Positions 1 to 10,677 are shown, numbered from the stretch's first letter. The stretch is DNA of 64,000 nt from Rhizomys pruinosus (GCA_009823505.1 VZQC01011955.1:1673722-1737721); one strand, 5' to 3'. Notes: a model not told the origin generated them from the letters alone. Program-made: numbers and translations.

Positions 1-50
1 GAGGGAGGGAGAAGAAAAGAAAAAGGGAGGGAGAGAGAGAGAGAAAATAA
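1..50. repeat. GA-rich simple sequence
   Basis: Purine-only GGGA/GA run at the window edge; its left extent is not visible. Confidence 0.8.
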
Positions 51-61
51 GTTCACTTGAA

Positions 62-176
62 CATGGCAGTGCATACCTTATGTGACCACAGCACTTGAGA
101 GGCAGAGTCAGGCAGATCACCAGTTCAAGGCCAGCCTGCTACATAGGAAGACCCTGTCTCATAAGACAAAGCTGAG
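62..176 (+). repeat. B1 SINE, old
   Basis: Diverged B1: retains AGTTCAAGGCCAGCCTG and GACCCTGTCTC but has a shortened middle. Confidence 0.7.
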
Positions 177-217
177 ATTGGAAATTATCTTCTACTTGAT
201 GAAATTTAAGAAGAAAA

Positions 218-243
218 GTGTGTGTGTGTGTGTGTGTGTGTGT
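218..243. repeat. (TG)n microsatellite
   Basis: About 13 uninterrupted TG units. Confidence 0.95.
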
Positions 244-509
244 TAGAGAGTTGTAGAATTTCATTGTATTGGGAAATTAACAAAATCAAAGATTCTCATG
301 TTTTAACTAGAATACCCAAACCTTAATTTGCATTTATAGGAAGGCTGGTTGCAGATGGTAGGATCTGAAATGTCAACTTTTCTAATTTGTGTAACATTTA
401 TTGCTCTTGGTGTCATAAGAAAATACAGATAAGGAAAGTTTAGGGAGGCTCTGATGTAACTCTTGGCTCAAGTGTCCAGTGGCAAGATGGTTCTTAAATT
501 ACACATCAT

Positions 510-731
510 GGGGCTGGAGAGATGGCCTAGTGGTTAAGAGCACCGACTGCTCTTGCAGAGGACCCGGGTTCAATCCCCAGCACCCACATGGCGGCTGAGA
601 ACCATCTTTAACTCCAATTCCAGGGGAATCTGATGCCCTCTTCTGACCTCCGCGGCATTGCATGACATGGGTGCACAGACCTACATGTAGATAGTACATT
701 CGTACACATAAAAAATAAATAAAATTTAAAA
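510..731 (+). repeat. B2 SINE, full length
   Basis: Starts GGGCTGGAGAGATGGCCTAG (polymerase III A-box region), has a B-box-like GGTTCAATCCCC and an AAATAAAT tail. A perfect 14-bp target duplication, AAATTACACATCAT, lies at 496-509 and 732-745, so the insertion boundaries are certain. This copy lacks the 17-bp internal duplication seen in other B2 copies of the window. Confidence 0.95.
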
Positions 732-871
732 AAATTACACATCATTTGAGATATTATGTAGAGATTAAATTTAATCTTTTGAATATTTAATGGTGCTGGA
801 ATATGTTAATAAAAAGCAAATAGCAAGGATTATGACTGGGTTTGTTTTGTACTTCCCTGCTTTCTAAAGTT

Positions 872-1026
872 TTGTTTTGTTTTGTCTTTTTGAGACAGGG
901 TCTCCCTGTAGCTCCAGCTGGCCTAGAACTCACTGTGTAGACCATGCTGGCCTTGAACTCACAGAGATCCACCTGTCTCTGCCTCCTGAGTGCTAGGATT
1001 AAAGGTGTGCACCACCACACCCGGCT
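872..1026 (-). repeat. B1 SINE
   Basis: Complete antisense B1, from TTTGTCTTTTTGAGACAGGG to CACCACACCCGGC. Confidence 0.93.
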
Positions 1027-1857
1027 TTTTACTCATTTCTTTCTGTTCTTGTTAATACTTCCACAGTTATGCTTCTAAAAGGCCCAGCAGTGGCATCATC
1101 TCTGCCCCCTCCCCCTTCAAAAAAAAGTCTTAACTTCCTCATGTCCTTTGGGATAAGGCCAAAGTCCAGAGTACAGGATGTGTCTAACCTTAGATTTCGC
1201 ATTACTCCAGCCATATCAAACTGTTTCTTATTTCCTGTGCTTTTGTGGTTTTCCTCTGTTTATTCGAGTGTTTGGAGTTTCTTAATCTTTGTCATCAGCT
1301 GTGTTAGGTGCCTATCGTGTATCTCCTTTGCTGACAACTCTGCTTTTGTTCATGTATGTAGGACACTTGAAGATTTTCAATTACCAACTCTAAGCATAGA
1401 TTTTGAATAGTCTCAGCCAATCAGCACATTGCATTCCCTCGTAAACTCTCTGACCCAGTCAGATTGAACTGGAGGGGACAATATTTCTGAGAAAGATGGT
1501 TCTTTCCTTCTTGTTTAGTGACAAGGGAACATGAGGCCATTATGTCTGCTGGCATCTGTTCTCTAACCACAGGAGATAAAGCATTTCCTGAAGATGGGCA
1601 GAGCAGAGGTAAAAGAAATCTGAGTTCTTGGTGGCATCATTTAGTCATATCATGTACTGGGCCTTCCCTACCACAGGACTTCTCATGACAGATAAGTTTC
1701 TTACTGTTGACACCAGTTCTTTGGAATTATTTGCCATTAAAAATGTCCTGGTTGATACAGTACTCAAGATCCATTACATCATCTTTACCAACAAGTTATC
1801 TACTCTTTTGGTACTTTGGACCTCTTTTCCATATCACATATCTTTTCTTTTTTTTTT
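1027..1857. other. Intronic sequence without a recognised gene
   Basis: No SINE, coding exon or RNA gene recognised. A 113-codon open frame at 1069-1410 has no recognisable similarity and no exon-like context, so I do not call it. Part of the stretch may be very old repeat. Confidence 0.6.
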
Positions 1858-1976
1858 AAGAGTGAAGGAAGTGAAAGAGCATGCAGAGTGAAAGTGGAAG
1901 GGGAGAGAAAGAAAGAGACAGAGAGAGACAGAGACAGCGAGAGGGGGAGGAGTGAAGGGGCAAGGGAGAGAGAGGC
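1858..1976. repeat. GA-rich low-complexity tract
   Basis: About 120 bases of mixed GAAA, GAGACA and GGGGA units on the + strand. Confidence 0.85.
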
Positions 1977-2261
1977 TTGCACACATATCTTTTCTTATAA
2001 ACAACATTATAATCACTTGCTTGGTATGTCATCCCTCTACATGTTTCTGTGTGCTTTCAATCAGCATACAGGATGTAGAATAGTATTTGTGCATAATAGA
2101 TATCCAGCAAGTGACCTAATAGGATAAAATAACAACATGAAAAAGTGCTTCATACACATGTTTAAAATAAAAATAAGGTATGATATCTTTAAGCAAAGGT
2201 AAAATGGAAAACTCAAGTAGATTACACATTATTTGCTGTCTTTTCATTATTACTGGAAACT

Positions 2262-2372
2262 TAATTTTTGAGTCAGGTCTTATGTAATTCAGGCTAGCCT
2301 TGAATTCACAGCAGTCCTCCTGCCTTAGTTTCCCAAATGCTGAAATTTTAGAGGTGAACCATCATACCCAGG
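2262..2372 (-). repeat. B1 SINE, old
   Basis: Strongly diverged antisense B1 recognisable from CAGGCTAGCCTTGAATTCAC and the CCATCATACCCAGG end. Confidence 0.7.
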
Positions 2373-2407
2373 TAGAAATTTTCATTTGGATAAAAATTGT
2401 AAATCTT

Positions 2408-2592
2408 GGGACTTGAAAGATGGCTCAGAGGTTAAGAATGCTTGCTGCTCTTGCAGAGGACCCATGTTCTTCACTTCCCAACACCCACAGAAGGTGGCTC
2501 ACAACCACATAACTCCTATTCCATGAAATCTTCTGGCACTCATGTGTATATTCCCACACACATGTACACAGACATAATTTAAAAAACAAAAT
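2408..2592 (+). repeat. B2 SINE, diverged
   Basis: B2 head GATGGCTCAGAGGTTAAGAA and TTGCTGCTCTTGCAGAGGAC are clear; the 3' part is worn. Confidence 0.85.
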
Positions 2593-2784
2593 CTTTTTTT
2601 TTTAACTAGGTCAAAGAACTGACTGAAACAATAAATTTCTGCTCAAAACAGTAAACTTCTGCATCAAAAAATTTTTTAAAAGACTGAGAAAAAGATGAAA
2701 GACATGTTTGGCAGAATGCATGAGCTCTGGTGGGGTGGAGAGGCGAGGAAGGGGGATGGGTCTAGATTTGATTAAGAAATGTAT

Positions 2785-2939
2785 GGCTGGGTGTGGTGAT
2801 GCATGCTAGGATTAAAGGCCTTTAATCCTAGCACTCGGGAGGCAGAGGCAGGTGGATCTTTGTGAGTTCAAGGCCAGCCTGGTCTACAGAGTGAGTTCCA
2901 GGACAGCTGGGGCTATAGGGAGACCCTGTCTCAAAAAGA

Positions 2940-2973
<34 letters not shown>
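2785..2973 (+). repeat. B1 SINE with palindromic 5' end and A33 tail
   Basis: Young B1 whose 5' region carries an inverted duplicate of its own start. This makes a perfect 28-bp palindrome at 2805-2832 (each half is GCTAGGATTAAAGG or its complement). The tail is 33 uninterrupted A residues, which suggests a recent insertion. Confidence 0.93.
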
Positions 2974-2976
<3 letters not shown>

Positions 2977-3017
2977 TTGAAATGACCAACACTTCAATAA
3001 AAAATGGTTTTGATATT

Positions 3018-3057
3018 TATTATTACTTATTTATTTATTTATTTTATTATTATTATT
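3018..3057. repeat. (TTTA)/(TTA) simple repeat
   Basis: AT-only tract between two SINEs. Confidence 0.85.
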
Positions 3058-3208
3058 TAGTCTTTTGCGAACAGGTCTCTCTGTTAGCCCCAGCTGGCTT
3101 GAACTCCCCCCTTCCCATGTGTACAAGCTGACCACTCACCAACAGCTCTTATACCTGACATCTGTGCCTCCCCAGTCGGATTTAAAGGTACGCCCACCAT
3201 ACCGCTTT
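3058..3208 (-). repeat. B1 SINE with many small indels
   Basis: Antisense B1 with numerous one- to three-base losses (for example GCGAACAGGTCTCTCTGTTAG). The damage pattern matches that of the adjacent B2 and differs from ordinary substitution decay; see findings. Confidence 0.8.
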
Positions 3209-3267
3209 ATTTACTTAAAAAAATATTTTTAATTAATTCTTATGGTTCATTAGAACACTGTAAGCAG

Positions 3268-3489
3268 GGCTGGGAGATAGCCTAGCGGTTAAAGCCCGCG
3301 CTCTTGCAGACCGTTCATCCCCAGCACCACATGCCCGCGGCAAGACTGCTAGAACCGTACACTCCATTTCAGGAGAACTCCAGTCCAGGATTTCCAGACC
3401 CCTCTTCTGACTCCGTGACATGCACGACACGGTGCACAGACCTGCAGCAGACAGATCATACACAAATCAAAAAAAAAAAAAAAAAAAAA
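3268..3489 (+). repeat. B2 SINE with many small indels
   Basis: B2 of the longer subfamily (carries the 17-bp internal duplication) with scattered single-base deletions in both the A-box and B-box regions. Confidence 0.85.
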
Positions 3490-4049
3490 TTAAAAAAAAT
3501 AATAAAAAACAAAAGAACAATCATCTTATTACCCTCTCTCCACTGCGCACCTCTGTAGCACTCCCAAGCTCCCCCAACGGAATTCAGCAATTCTTCTTTG
3601 TGTGTACCATCCAGTCAAGTAGGTCCACCAGATGTCCCTCAGTGAACCACTGAGGTCTGTGAGCCTATCTAGATCCTCCCTTTAAAGAGAGCAAGTTCTC
3701 CTCAGCAGTAATGGCCACCAATAGTTCCTACTAGGTAATCGGCCTCCTGCCTACCCAGTTCTACGTTCTGTCTCGCTTGGTTTGCATGGGTCTGGATTGC
3801 ATCATTGCTGTAGTTCATATGAGCAAGGAGTCCAGAGCCTGTATTTCTTTCAGATTCACATCCTGTTTACATCTTCCCCCTCTCTCACCCCGACCGTCCC
3901 GATAGTAGAACTTATTTAAAAGGTTCTCATAGACTGAAGTAGATAATTAGACAAGTCCCAGATCTTCCTTCTCGTTTCTAACCTGATTCAAGCAGCGCCC
4001 ATCTGGGCACATGTGTTTTGTTTGTTGTTGTTTGTTTTGGTTTTGTGGT
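3490..4049. other. Intronic sequence, nothing recognised
   Basis: A-rich left edge continuing the B2 tail, then apparently unique sequence with no gene or repeat that I recognise. Confidence 0.6.
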
Positions 4050-4201
4050 TTTTTTTTTTTGTCTTGAGACAGGGTCTCCCTTTAATCCCAGCTGGCCTGG
4101 AGCTCCATATGTAGATCAGGCTGGCCTTGAACTCAGAGAGATCCTCCTGCCTCTGCCTCCTGAATGCTGGGATTAAAGGCGTGGGCCACCATGCCTGGCT
4201 T
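4050..4201 (-). repeat. B1 SINE
   Basis: Complete antisense B1 with a T-rich left edge; ends GCCACCATGCCTGGCT. Confidence 0.92.
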
Positions 4202-4206
4202 GGTAT

Positions 4207-4345
4207 TTTTTTTGTTTTGTTTTTGTTTTGTTTTTGTCTTTTTGAGACAGGGTCTCCCTTTAGTCCCAGCTGGCCTGAGCTCCCTCTGTAGACCAAGCTG
4301 GCCTTGAACTCAACAGAGATCCTCCTGCCTGTGCCTCCTGAGTGC
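4207..4345 (-). repeat. B1 SINE, 5'-truncated
   Basis: Second antisense B1 directly abutting the first; stops at CTCCTGAGTGC and so lacks the GC-rich 5' head. TTTTG units form its tail. Confidence 0.9.
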
Positions 4346-4356
4346 CTGTTTTGTTT

Positions 4357-4440
4357 TTTAAACATGGGTATGGAGTTCAAAGTCAAGTCCTTATCCTTGC
4401 AAGGCAGACTCTTTACCAACTGAACCATCTCCCCCAGCCC
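4357..4440 (-). repeat. B4-type SINE fragment
   Basis: tRNA-derived head of a B4/RSINE copy: TCCTTATCCTTGCAAGGCAG, then CCAACTGAACCATCTCCCCC. Confidence 0.65.
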
Positions 4441-4456
4441 CTATTGTATCTTTAAA

Positions 4457-4614
4457 AAAAATTTTTTTTTTGTTTTTTTACGACAGGGTCTCCCTGTAGC
4501 CTCAGCTGGCCTGGAGCTTCCTATGTAGACCAGGCTGGCCTTGAACGCACAGAGATCCACCTGCCTCTGCCTCCTGAGTGCTGGGATTAAAGGGGTGCGC
4601 CACCATGCCCAGCC
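4457..4614 (-). repeat. B1 SINE
   Basis: Complete antisense B1; third consecutive antisense B1 in this cluster. Confidence 0.93.
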
Positions 4615-4721
4615 TTAAAAAATTTTAATTGTAATTGCCATAATATTTACACATATTTATGAGGAACAATTTGATGTTTTGATTTGTGTATACATTGGGT
4701 AGTTGCATATTTTTCTTCCAT

Positions 4722-4882
4722 GTTTATGTGTATATGTCCATAGAGGTCAGAAGAGGGTGTTTGATCCCCTTGAACTGGAATTACAGATGGTTGTTAGCTG
4801 CCATGTAGGTTCTGGGAATTGAACCTAGGTCCTCTGCAAGAGTAGACAGTGCTTTTAATCACTGAGCCATTGCTCCAGCCCC
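4722..4882 (-). repeat. B2 SINE
   Basis: Antisense B2 from GGTCAGAAGAGGGTG to TTGCTCCAGCCCC; the 3' tail side is shortened. Confidence 0.9.
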
Positions 4883-5189
4883 AAGACCTAAATATTCTTA
4901 TCTTAGTCTTTCCCAAAATATTTTTTGCTTGTCTGAGACTAGGCACAAAAATTTTCTTGCAAGCAAAAACCTTTGTTGCAGAACTAGATATGTTTGTAGC
5001 AAATGTTAGTTAGCAAATGACAGAGAAGTCACATTATAACCTTAATTACAGTCATAGTTCTGTCACCTGATTCACCAATTAACAATTTAAAGAGACAGGA
5101 AGGGTACAAGAAAGTTAAAATTTATGGCTTAGTATACTTGACCATGTGTTGGCTTTAGTTAGTAAACCTCACAATAATTTTTGGTTTAT
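4883..5189. other. Intronic sequence, nothing recognised
   Basis: AT-rich sequence with no recognised element. Confidence 0.6.
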
Positions 5190-5347
5190 TTATTTTATTT
5201 TTTTTATCTTTTTGAGACAGGGTCTCTTTAGTCTCAGTTGACCTGGAGCTCACTGTGTAAACCAGGCTGGCCTTGAACTCACAGAGCTCTGCCTGGCTCT
5301 GCCTCCTGAGTGCTGGGATTAAAGGCCATTGCACCACCACACCCAGC
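5190..5347 (-). repeat. B1 SINE
   Basis: Complete antisense B1 ending CACCACCACACCCAGC. Confidence 0.93.
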
Positions 5348-5429
5348 AGTTTATTTGTTTTTGTGCGTGAACTGGAGTGAGGATGGTTATTACCCAGAAA
5401 GAGACTGAGACCCCATCTCAAAAAACCAA

Positions 5430-5618
5430 CAGAGAGCCAGCACGGTGTTTTAGGTAGGTGAAAGTGCTTGCTGCCAAGCCTAGCATTGAGTTCAGTCCCC
5501 AGAAACAATGTGGTAGTTCCCCCCAACTTCTGCAAGTTGCCCTCTGACCTCCCAACAGTTATGCCTGGTACAGTGACAGGTACACCACTCCCCAAATAAA
5601 TAAATGTTTAAAAGAAAA
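5430..5618 (+). repeat. B3-type SINE
   Basis: tRNA-like head with GTGCTTGCTGCCAAGCCTAG, then TTCTGCAAGTTGCCCTCTGA and an AAATAAATAAAT tail, the B3 pattern rather than B2. Confidence 0.75.
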
Positions 5619-5767
5619 ACAAACTGCAGTCAATTAAGCCGACCAGCTTCCTTTCCTCATGGGGACCTGGTGTGCAATGGCTGCAAACAGCAACCTCCTT
5701 GGTAGTGTATGCAGCCTGTTGCATGTATGGGTTGCCCTAAGGGACCTTGGAGACAGTTTTCTGGTGA

Positions 5768-6118
5768 ATATTAATGTCTCTGATCTCATGCAGTCCCCAA
5801 TGTAAGCTCCAGACAGATATGTGGGGTGATTTTGGGAAGCCTCAGAACACAGTGGCCAAGGGTTCACATTGACTAGGTCATCATGTCCATCTATACCAAG
5901 CTGCAGAATAAGGAACATTTGATTGGGGCCCTGATAGAGCCAAGTTCAAGTTTACTCTCCAAGAGAAGATTCACATCTCAAAGAAGTATAATTTCCCTAA
6001 GTTTAATGCAGATGGATTAATTAATGTTAGCTGAGAAGTTGATTATCCCTGATCTTTGTTGGTCAAATACATCCTCAGTTGTGGTCCCCTGGATAAGTAG
6101 TGGACCCTATACTCTTGA
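5768..6118 (+). pseudogene. RPL10-type processed pseudogene (3' two thirds)
   Basis: Intronless copy of the second half of the RPL10 (60S ribosomal protein uL16) mRNA. Matching stretches are CTCCAGACAGATATG, GGAAGCCTCAGAACACAGTG, GTCATCATGTCCATC, AAGCTGCAGAATAAGGA, TTCACATCTCAAAGAAG and AAGTTTAATGCAGATG, ending with a degenerate copy of the C-terminal codons and TGA at 6116-6118. The frame is broken repeatedly: there is a TAG within the segment matching the family's VHIGQVIM region, an extra G before it, and further stops near the end. No 5' portion of the mRNA is visible upstream, so it is a 5'-truncated retrocopy. Parent could be RPL10 or its retrogene RPL10L; I cannot separate these by eye. 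It has no protein-coding capacity. Sequence 5620-5767 just upstream has a minus-strand open frame that I do not recognise. Confidence 0.88.
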
Positions 6119-6199
6119 GGTATCCCACTATGATGAGTCCCACATCCTACCAATCATGTTTACTAATAAATCATACCAGTCTAAAAACAACCAACAAAT

Positions 6200-6356
6200 G
6201 CCATGCGTGGTTTGACATGCCTTTAATCCTACCACTGTGAGGCGCAAAGGCAAATGGATCTCTGTAACATCAAGGGCAGTCTGCTCTACATAGTAAGTTC
6301 CAGGGCAGCTAGGACTACAAGGGTGGCCTTGTCTCAAGCAACAAAAAAAAAACAAA
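6200..6356 (+). repeat. B1 SINE, diverged
   Basis: Recognisable from TGCCTTTAATCC and GTTCCAGGGCAGCTAGGACT with an A-rich tail; many substitutions. Confidence 0.85.
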
Positions 6357-6442
6357 CAAAGACAACCAAAAAGTAAAAGAATAGAATCAATTTATACTTG
6401 GACTTTAATACGCTGGATGCTTTATGAAAAGGTATATTTGTT

Positions 6443-6606
6443 GCTGGGTGTGGTGGCGCACGCCTTTAATCCTAGCACTCGGGAGGCAGAGGCAGGCGGA
6501 TCTTTGTGAGTTTAAGGCCAGCCTGGTTTACACAGTGAGTTCCAGGACAGTGGAGGCTTCAGGGAGACCCTGTCTCAAAAAGACCAAAAAAGAAAAAAAA
6601 AAAAAA
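6443..6606 (+). repeat. B1 SINE
   Basis: Complete; A/G tail. The bases AAAAGGTATATTTGTT at 6427-6442 recur at 6608-6623 as the target duplication. Confidence 0.93.
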
Positions 6607-6654
6607 GAAAAGGTATATTTGTTATTTAGTTAAAAGGTATATTTGTTATTTATA

Positions 6655-6719
6655 TCTAGTAGAGCTCCAGACCAGCTGGGACTAAAGGGAGACCCTGTCT
6701 CAAAAAAAAAAAAAAAAAG
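6655..6719 (+). repeat. B1 SINE 3' fragment
   Basis: Only the last ~50 bases of B1 (CCAGCTGGGACTAAAGGGAG, then CTGTCTC) plus A-tail: a strongly 5'-truncated copy. Confidence 0.85.
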
Positions 6720-7176
6720 ATACCTATCCCTTCTCTTCCTCCTCCAGCTCCCACTCTTAGTTCTTCCCTACACTTTCATTTGCTACTGAAAAGAAAAACA
6801 ACATGATACTTTTATTGTTAATTTTTGAAAACTAGAAAATCCTAATTAATTACTCTAAAGTACCCACTGTTCTTTTGTATCTTTTAGACTTACTGTCTTT
6901 CATTCCACAGACTTCAGGCTTCAGGAATACTTGAGACTCTTTGCCACTTTATTGGGTCAAATTAGAAATATATTGAAATTTTTAAAATTTACATTCAAAT
7001 TATACAGCTTGCTTATAAGTTACTGGTGACAAGGTAGGAAGAGGTCCTGAGAGCACAGGGGTGGGTGAGAGACTAGAAGAGAAACACATGATAGAACTCT
7101 AGTATATGGCTTCTTCAGGGTCATTTCTTACAGTTTCTCATAGCATAGAGTTACTTTCTCAGCCTGGGACATGACC
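6720..7176. other. Intronic sequence, nothing recognised
   Basis: Pyrimidine-rich start, otherwise apparently unique. Confidence 0.6.
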
Positions 7177-7302
7177 TTTTTGGTCTTTTTGAGATGGTCT
7201 TCCTGTAGCCCCAGGCTTGGAACTCACTATGTAGACCAGGCTGGCCTCGAACTCACAGAGATCCACCTGCCTCTGCCTCCTGAGTGCTGGGATTAAAGGC
7301 TT
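7177..7302 (-). repeat. B1 SINE, 5'-truncated
   Basis: Antisense copy ending at GGGATTAAAGGC. Confidence 0.9.
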
Positions 7303-8357
7303 GACATTTCAACAGTGGACAGCAGTGTCGGATTCTGGCACAATAGATCCTTTGTCTTATCGTTCCAGGTTCCAGCATTTTCAGGAAACCTCCCACCTGT
7401 AACACACAAGGACTGCAGGTACATTTGAATACACACTTGTGGCTTCTCTCTGATCTCATTAAGACCAACATCTCTTTAAATCCAGCAATATCTGCTACTT
7501 AAGAGATACCTGGATTTTTCCAGCTATTCTCTCCACACAGGTAAAAATGTCCAGACTCCTGTCTGCCTGTAGGAATGCTATCTCTGGTCTCCCACAAGAT
7601 GCTTTTGCTTGTGTCCTGGACAGGGCAGACCTAGTAGAGGGGAAGGGAACTTAGTACGGGGGTTGAGAAACTGTGAGGGGCCTTTACTGGGGATTTTTTT
7701 ATTTTGTTTTTGAAAGACTCAGGGGTCAAAGTTGGGCTAAGCATTTGTAATAGGCTTGTCAAAACTTTAGAAAGTTACTCCAAAGTAGCCTGGGAAAAAT
7801 TAGGTAGTCTTGAATGAAATTAGAACCTTAACTCTAGCAAGTGGTAGTTCCTTAAGCCTGATTGAGCCCTGTTGACACATTGAGATGCCTGTATCTACAT
7901 TTCTATGTTTAACTCCCAACTTTCTTTAAGAGACAGCCAGAGCAGACAGATGTGCTGTTCTGTGAAAGTCTAATCATCCTCTTCCTAAATCTGTGCCACA
8001 TTGTTTCTCTCCAAACTCACTTGTACCCTGGGTGTGGTCTATGGAGGAGAAATCTGTCCCAATATTACCTGGCTCAGTGTCTTGTACATAGTTGGTATTC
8101 ACATAGTTGTCAAAGGGAGAAGATCCACAGAGTGGAAAGGGTTTGGTAAAAATAGTGATGAATAACCTGAGAGGTTGTTAAAGATAGGAGGAAAGGGAAA
8201 AGTAAAGAAAATTCAAAACTGAAAGTGGAATCCGTTACATAGATGCCTTTCCTGATTTCAGTTTCCATTTGTAAGTCCCTCATTCAGTAATAAGGGTCTA
8301 TTACCAGTCAGGCATTCCTGAAGGTCCTTGGCATGCACAGTTAATGAAGCACACAGT
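7303..8357. other. About 1 kb of SINE-free intron
   Basis: No coding exon recognised. The segment near 8060-8110 (GTGTCTTGTACATAGTTGGT) is faintly like the 3' end of a MIR element. Confidence 0.5.
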
Positions 8358-8460
8358 TGTGGGTTTTTTGTTGTTGTTTTGGTGGTCATGGTGGGGTTTT
8401 TTGTTTGTTTTTGTTTTTGTTTGTGTTTTGACAGGTCTCTAGTCACAGCCCACCTGGAAG
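8358..8460 (-). repeat. GT-rich tract with a B1 fragment
   Basis: GTTTTT-rich sequence followed by a short decayed B1 3' part (GACAGGTCTCTAGTCACAGC). Confidence 0.5.
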
Positions 8461-8769
8461 TTATGGTATTCTTTTATTACTGCAGAGAGGTAGTCTGCTG
8501 AGGCATAGACAATGTTTGTATCCCTTACAGCAGGAGAGGTTATTGCACAGAGGGAAGGAAAAGTCCTCAGTGTGCAGTGAACCTCACCAAGTGCCACTTC
8601 CCTGGTAGCCTGTTCTGGTCGCTGCCTGGCCTTATTAGTGTTACTTTGCTCATTTAATCAGTTTCCCCAGGCTCAGCTCAGTACATAACTTTCCGTTCAT
8701 TCTTCTTTGCCCTTTTCTTTAGGGAACAGGTTTAGTTTCAAGGCTTCAGCTGAAACTCCCCCCCCTTTT
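8461..8769. other. Intronic sequence, nothing recognised
   Basis: No recognised element. Confidence 0.6.
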
Positions 8770-8913
8770 TTTTTTATTTTTGCGACAGGGTCTCCCTTTA
8801 GTCCTAGCTGGCCCGAAACTCACTCTGTAGACCAGGGTGGCCTTGAACTCACAGAGATCTGCCTGCCTCTGCCTTTCAAGTGCTGGGATTAAAGGCTCGT
8901 GCCACAATGCCTG
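8770..8913 (-). repeat. B1 SINE
   Basis: Antisense B1 with T-rich left edge; the 5' head is slightly decayed (CACAATGCCTGTC). Confidence 0.92.
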
Positions 8914-8950
8914 TCGAAACTTCCAAATTTGAACTAACACCAACAAAACT

Positions 8951-9093
8951 TTATTTTGAGACAGAATCTCACTATATTGCCCTGGCTAACCTGGAACTCA
9001 CTACAAACCAGATTGGCCTTGAACTCACAGAGCTCTGCTTGCCTCTGCCTCCTGAATACTGGGATTAAAAGCCTGCACCACCACATCTGGCTA
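8951..9093 (-). repeat. B1 SINE, older
   Basis: Antisense B1 with substitutions throughout; the ACCACCACATCTGGCT end is clear. Confidence 0.88.
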
Positions 9094-9116
9094 AGAAAAC
9101 TTTTACTCAAAGAATT

Positions 9117-9329
9117 TTTTTAAATTTTATTTATCTTTTATGTGTATGTGTGTACTGTCTGCATGTAGGTTTGTGCACCTGTGCCTCAGAGGTCAGAAGA
9201 TGGTGTCGGATTCCCCTGGAACTGGAGTTAAAGATGGTTCTCAGCCACCATGTGGGTGCTGGGGATTGAACCCGGGTCCTCTGCAAGAGCAGTCGGCACT
9301 CTTAACTACTAGGCCATCTCTCCAGCCCC
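9117..9329 (-). repeat. B2 SINE
   Basis: Nearly complete antisense B2 of the shorter subfamily (GGAACTGGAGTTAAAGATGG without the internal duplication). Confidence 0.94.
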
Positions 9330-9342
9330 TACTAAAAGAATT

Positions 9343-9453
9343 TTTAAGACAAAGTCTCTCTATAGCTCATACTGGCCTTGAACTCACACGGCAATCTACC
9401 TGCCTCAGTGCTCCAAGTGTCAGAATTACAGGTGTGTATCACCATGCTTGGCT
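9343..9453 (-). repeat. B1 SINE, old
   Basis: Shortened, diverged antisense B1 immediately right of the B2. Confidence 0.75.
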
Positions 9454-10094
9454 AAAAATTAGCTTTGTACCTGAATATTGACTTGGTATTTATCTAAAAA
9501 AAAAATAGTCATGTCTGGAGAGCCTGGAGAGAGGAAGACATTTCGTGGTATCCCATCTTGTACCTGCATTGATACCCTCAAGACTAACTAAGCCCAAGTT
9601 TAGAGATTCATTAGGTCTCAAAGGCGTCCCCATGGTACAAGTTCATGCATGGCCAAGGTGTTAGAGCAAAAGGATATGAAAGGAAAAGGGTCATGGAACA
9701 AAGTCTGGAAGAAACTAGAGAAGGCTTCATTGATTCTTTTGCCAAAGGAGACATGCAGGATGCATTTAATCCTGTTAGTGTGGAAATGTGGCACTACATA
9801 TGAAGGTTGCCTACTAGGGAGTTTGATTAGGAGCATAGTGGTCAGCATTTTTATTGAAGTCTGCTCATGGAGGCTCCTAGGAAGAAAGCAGGAATTCAGT
9901 GTTTTCCCAGACAGTTTAGGCACAGTAAATCACCCTTATCAGATAGTCAGGGAATGGCGGGAACAGTCCCCACACCCACATTTCCAGAAACTGCTGGGCC
10001 AACCTTGTAAGCAAGCTTTTCTAAGACTAGCAGTCTACAGCCTGATGTGTGTGTATACACACTGCTTTCTGCACAATAATTTAATTTTTTTATT
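9454..10094. other. Intronic sequence, nothing recognised
   Basis: A 190-codon open frame starting at 9649 runs from here into the antisense B1 at 10095. Its sequence is unlike any family I know and its C-terminus is SINE-derived, so I do not call a gene. Confidence 0.55.
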
Positions 10095-10246
10095 TTTGGT
10101 CCTTTTTGAGATGACAGGGTCTCTCTGTAGTCCCAGCTGTCCTGGAACTCACTATGTAGATCAGGCTGGCCTTGAACTCACAGCGATCCACCTGCCTCTA
10201 CCTCCCAGGTGCTGGGATTAAAGGTATGGGCCACCATGCCCGGCTT
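10095..10246 (-). repeat. B1 SINE
   Basis: Complete antisense B1 ending CCACCATGCCCGGC, followed by a short TTAA/TTTA tract. Confidence 0.93.
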
Positions 10247-10272
10247 ACAATTAATTAATTAATTTATTTATT

Positions 10273-10567
10273 TATTTTGGTCTTTTTGAGACAGGATCTC
10301 CCTGTAGCTCCAGCTGTCCTGGAACTTGCTCTGTAAACCAGGCTGGCCTTGAATTCAGAGATCTGCCTGCCTCTGCCTCCCAAGTGCTAGGCCTGCACTG
10401 GCGCACACCTTTAATCCTAGCACTTGGGAGGCAGAGGCAGGCGGATCTTTGTGAGTTCAAGGCCAGCCTGGTCTACAAAGTGAATTCCGGACAGCTGGGG
10501 CTACAGGGAGACCCTGTCTCGAAAAGACAAAAAATAAAATAAAGGCCTGCGCCCCCAGGCCAGGCTT
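10273..10567 (-). repeat. B1 SINE (host of a nested B1)
   Basis: Antisense B1 in two parts, 10273-10393 and 10541-10567, separated by a + strand B1. The 8-bp AGGCCTGC is repeated at both junctions as the target duplication of the intruder. Confidence 0.9.
10394..10540 (+). repeat. B1 SINE nested inside an antisense B1
   Basis: Nearly full length, starting CACTGGCGCACACC, with a mixed A/T tail; inserted in the opposite orientation to its host, so the pair can fold back. Confidence 0.92.
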
Positions 10568-10677
10568 ACTTTTTATTTTGTAATCAATTTTCATATTGTG
10601 TTATTGTCTTTCAAAATGTATCAGTATTAGCTCAGTGCTAATGACTACTATAATATGGTTGAAAGTACACAGCTTCT

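Noticed and set aside
9649..10221. 190-codon open frame on the + strand
   Set aside because: No recognisable domain; its last third is antisense B1, and no splice or promoter context was seen.
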